DNA of 13,995 bases, taken from Candidatus Falkowiibacteriota bacterium (lineage in GTDB: Bacteria; Patescibacteriota; Patescibacteriia; Patescibacteriales; GWE2-39-37). The stretch lies in NCBI GenBank assembly GCA_013335665.1, contig JAAXVE010000010.1, positions 1 through 13,995 on the forward strand. The letters run 5' to 3'. The notes below the pieces were generated by a model, which was not told the DNA's origin, made no database searches, and saw only the letters and a program-made list of their open reading frames with translations. A program made the position numbers and the translations under genes. Of this stretch, positions 12,633 to 13,995 are shown one piece after another. Position 1 is the stretch's first letter. Every line of letters starts with the position of its first letter.

Positions 12633-12818
12633 TTATTTTTTCAGTTTTTCTAGATCTTCTTTTTCTTTCCTGAGATTCGAGAAGAGCTTTTGTCGCTCCT
12701 CGTCATCCAATGTTTCAAAAAAGTCTGACCAGAAATCCAGCTCTTCCTTGTCTTCGCCGAGGCTTACCAGGTCGTTGATCAGTTCTTGCAATTCTATTTT
12801 TTGTTGTAGAATATCCAT
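12633..12818 (-). CDS. Small acidic helical protein, second gene of operon
   Basis: 61 residues with no recognised family. It is acidic and predicted helical throughout. The N-terminal helix MDILQQKIELQELINDLVSL is followed by an acidic centre rich in Asp, Glu and aromatic residues (DFWSDFF, 28-34), then a charged helix DDEERQKLFSNLRKEKEDLE. There is no membrane segment. It starts four bases after the stop of the preceding gene, so translation is probably coupled, and the pair is closed by a terminator. A small acidic partner downstream of a larger basic-helical protein could be a chaperone, regulator or immunity-like protein (inference only). Confidence 0.65.
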   Translation of the reverse strand: MDILQQKIELQELINDLVSLGEDKEELDFWSDFFETLDDEERQKLFSNLRKEKEDLEKLKK

Positions 12819-12822
12819 AAGT

Positions 12823-13470
12823 TTATTGTTCGGTCGGCTCTAACTCTAATATATTCTCTAGATTATCGTAGCCGTATTGTTCTAAAGTCTCTTCAGACTT
12901 AGCCATTAAATCGGAAACTTCCTTGAGTTCGAAGCAATTTGCAATATATTTTAAGATGTGCAAAATTTCCCGGCCATTTTTTGCCAGTAACGTCACCCAG
13001 GAAGCCCCGTAAACCGTAGCACCCAGTTTGGCATATTCTGCGTTGCCTGTCGTCGCAGCCAGAGCAAGGAGCAGCTTGGCGATATCGTTAAGGCCTCCGC
13101 TTAATATAGCCAAAAGGCGTTCCTTCGGGCTTATTTTTTCGTTTAGCGAGTTCTTTCCGCGGATGGCTTGCGCATACAACACTATGGTTGAGACTTCCGT
13201 CGTCATCGATGCCAAAACTTGCACTTGCATAGGTATCTTTTTATTTATGGCCTCTTTTGCTTCGGCTACGGATTTTTTCAACTTGAGAAGGTATCTTTCC
13301 AAAAGACCGCGGCGTTCTTCGCGTGCCGCCTCCATAATTTTTTTCTTTTCAGGTGAAACTATCTTTTCTACGGTAGCATCGGTTTTTTTCGCATCTAAAA
13401 AATCATCCGGTCGCTTAAGACCGGGCATTTCTTGCGGGACTATCTCGTTGGAAAAAATATTTTCATTCAT
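12823..13470 (-). CDS. Helical protein of unknown function, first gene of operon
   Basis: 215 residues from ATG 13470. The N-terminal ~45 residues look disordered. Next come a long basic helix (KKKIMEAAREERRGLLERYL and on to AKEAINKK), then a more hydrophobic centre with GKNSLNEKISPKERLLAIL, a Gly/Ala-rich helix pair (LLALAATTGNAEYAKLGATVYGAS is split across it), and an acidic C-terminus. The GKN...EKISPKERLLA segment loosely recalls the pre-toxin linker region of polymorphic toxins, but this is weak and no toxin domain is visible. The start is chosen because a TTGAAA-17-TATACT promoter puts the transcription start on this ATG. A TTG 36 bases further upstream lies inside the -35 box. It is coupled to the small gene at 12818. 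Confidence 0.7.
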   Translation of the reverse strand: MNENIFSNEIVPQEMPGLKRPDDFLDAKKTDATVEKIVSPEKKKIMEAAREERRGLLERYLLKLKKSVAEAKEAINKKIPMQVQVLASMTTEVSTIVLYAQAIRGKNSLNEKISPKERLLAILSGGLNDIAKLLLALAATTGNAEYAKLGATVYGASWVTLLAKNGREILHILKYIANCFELKEVSDLMAKSEETLEQYGYDNLENILELEPTEQ

Positions 13471-13477
13471 TATTCCC

Positions 13478-13506
13478 AGTATAGCGGATAGATGGCATAT
13501 TTTCAA
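13478..13506 (-). promoter_or_regulatory. Promoter giving a leaderless mRNA
   Basis: On the minus strand, TTGAAA (13501-13506) and TATACT (13478-13483) are spaced by 17 bases. The ATG at 13470 is seven bases past the -10, so transcription and translation should start at the same base. Confidence 0.7.
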
Positions 13507-13577
13507 ATATGGCCTTGCAAGATTTTTCAGATTTCCAGGACTGATTCAACACTGCGTTTACCGAATGCTAGGGCTGT

Positions 13578-13608
13578 AAAAAACGACCAAGTTTTTCGGT
13601 TGTTTTTT
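13578..13608. terminator. Hairpin terminator between divergent genes
   Basis: AAAAAACGACC (13578-13588) pairs with GGTTGTTTTTT (13598-13608) with one G-T pair and a 9-base loop. It has a T-run to the right and an A-run to the left. It lies between two divergent promoters, with no visible gene ending at it, so it may insulate the two units or block antisense transcription. Confidence 0.65.
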
Positions 13609-13617
13609 ATTGTCTGT

Positions 13618-13644
13618 TTGACATGGTGAAAATCGTGCTATAAT
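13618..13644 (+). promoter_or_regulatory. Strong promoter for the SH3-domain gene
   Basis: A perfect TTGACA (13618-13623) and an extended -10 TGCTATAAT (hexamer 13639-13644). The spacer is 15 bases, shorter than the ideal 17, offset by the extended -10. Transcription would start near 13651, with a ~28-base AT-rich leader. Confidence 0.8.
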
Positions 13645-13678
13645 TATGGTAATATTCGATAATATTAAAAATATTCGT

Positions 13679-13995
13679 ATGAACAAAAAGATTATCGGCA
13701 GTATTTTAATGCAATTGGCGATCTTTTCTTTCGTCTTGCCTGCCAGCGCTAATTATGATGAGACTTACAATTCTGGAGTGACCGGATTCGAGTCTGAGTT
13801 TGGATCCTGCGCAGTTGATCCGGTGTATCAGGACGAGTTCATCGGCAAGGCTACAGTCAGCTCAAGGATCAGAAATCGGGCCTGTATGGCTGATTCTGAG
13901 GTGATAGCGACCGTGTCTGCCAACGCCGAGGTCAAGGTAAAATACAAAACGGACGGTTGGTATCGCGTAGTCTTGAGCGACGGCACGGCTGGCTG
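13679..13995 (+). CDS. Secreted SH3-domain protein (3' end outside window)
   Basis: The first 105 complete codons of a gene that runs off the window. MNKKIIGSILMQLAIFSFVLPASA is a clear signal peptide: basic start, hydrophobic core and likely cleavage after ASA at about residue 24. It is followed by a short acidic/aromatic linker with one Cys (CAVDP). From about residue 59 the sequence fits a bacterial SH3 (SH3b) domain: IRNRAC in place of the usual LNVRS, EVIATVSANAEVKV, and the hallmark GWYRVVLSDGTAGW at the edge. SH3b domains usually bind peptidoglycan or surface ligands, often beside a hydrolase domain that would lie beyond the window. The strong promoter at 13618 suggests high expression. 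Confidence 0.8.
   Translation, partial: MNKKIIGSILMQLAIFSFVLPASANYDETYNSGVTGFESEFGSCAVDPVYQDEFIGKATVSSRIRNRACMADSEVIATVSANAEVKVKYKTDGWYRVVLSDGTAG

Noticed and set aside
13471..13506. TTG start of the 12823 gene
   Set aside because: This TTG is part of the -35 hexamer of its own promoter, and transcription should begin at ATG 13470.
13028..13579. 183-codon plus-strand frame opposite the 12823-13470 gene
   Set aside because: Translation is low-complexity Ser/Phe/Arg typical of an antisense shadow. The minus strand has a promoter, a coupled partner and a terminator. It does end at the hairpin at 13578, which I judge to be coincidence.

Overview
The window looks like a stretch of a Candidate Phyla Radiation (Patescibacteria) chromosome, probably from a Parcubacteria-like lineage. 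This is inferred from gene content and style, not from a marker tree. The signs are compact gene spacing, AT-rich spacers, small membrane or coiled-coil proteins of unknown function, and tRNA genes without an encoded CCA. TGA is used as a stop, so there is no sign of the SR1/Gracilibacteria code.

Layout. Positions 1-638 carry a YbaK-type tRNA-editing-like protein with a lysine-rich tail. Positions 742-3368 are a condensin accessory locus, scpA and scpB, split by two membrane-protein genes. A short degenerate copy of the scpB 5' end sits between those two genes. Positions 3381-4412 encode a D-Ala-D-Ala carboxypeptidase (PBP5-type). An extended -10 promoter then starts a tight operon of tpiA, class II fba and a membrane-anchored TPR protein (4471-7029).

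Positions 7146-7743 are a translation cluster: tRNA-Thr(GGT), tRNA-Tyr(GTA), rpmG and tRNA-Trp(CCA). The 5' ends of at least two of these tRNAs are repeated exactly 25-27 nt upstream. The secE-nusG pair that often follows rpmG/tRNA-Trp is absent. In its place are an AT-rich orphan nucleotidyltransferase-like gene, a possible 55-residue membrane peptide and a TspO-like membrane protein.

Positions 9369-12630 are accessory DNA: a gene-poor stretch with hairpins and an unexplained long start-less frame, a 71-residue tail-anchored protein with a good promoter and Shine-Dalgarno, a coiled-coil protein, a pyrimidine-dimer glycosylase, and a divergent CPBP-type intramembrane protease with an unusually long insert between its active-site motifs. 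Positions 12633-13470 hold a two-gene minus-strand operon of unknown function. The window ends inside a secreted SH3-domain protein driven by a strong promoter.

How the parts work together. tpiA and fba catalyse adjacent steps of lower glycolysis. ScpA/ScpB would serve SMC condensin encoded elsewhere. The carboxypeptidase trims peptidoglycan, and the SH3 protein may bind the cell wall. The tRNAs and L33 serve the ribosome. Several promoters place the -10 box so close to the start codon that the messages should be leaderless or nearly so.
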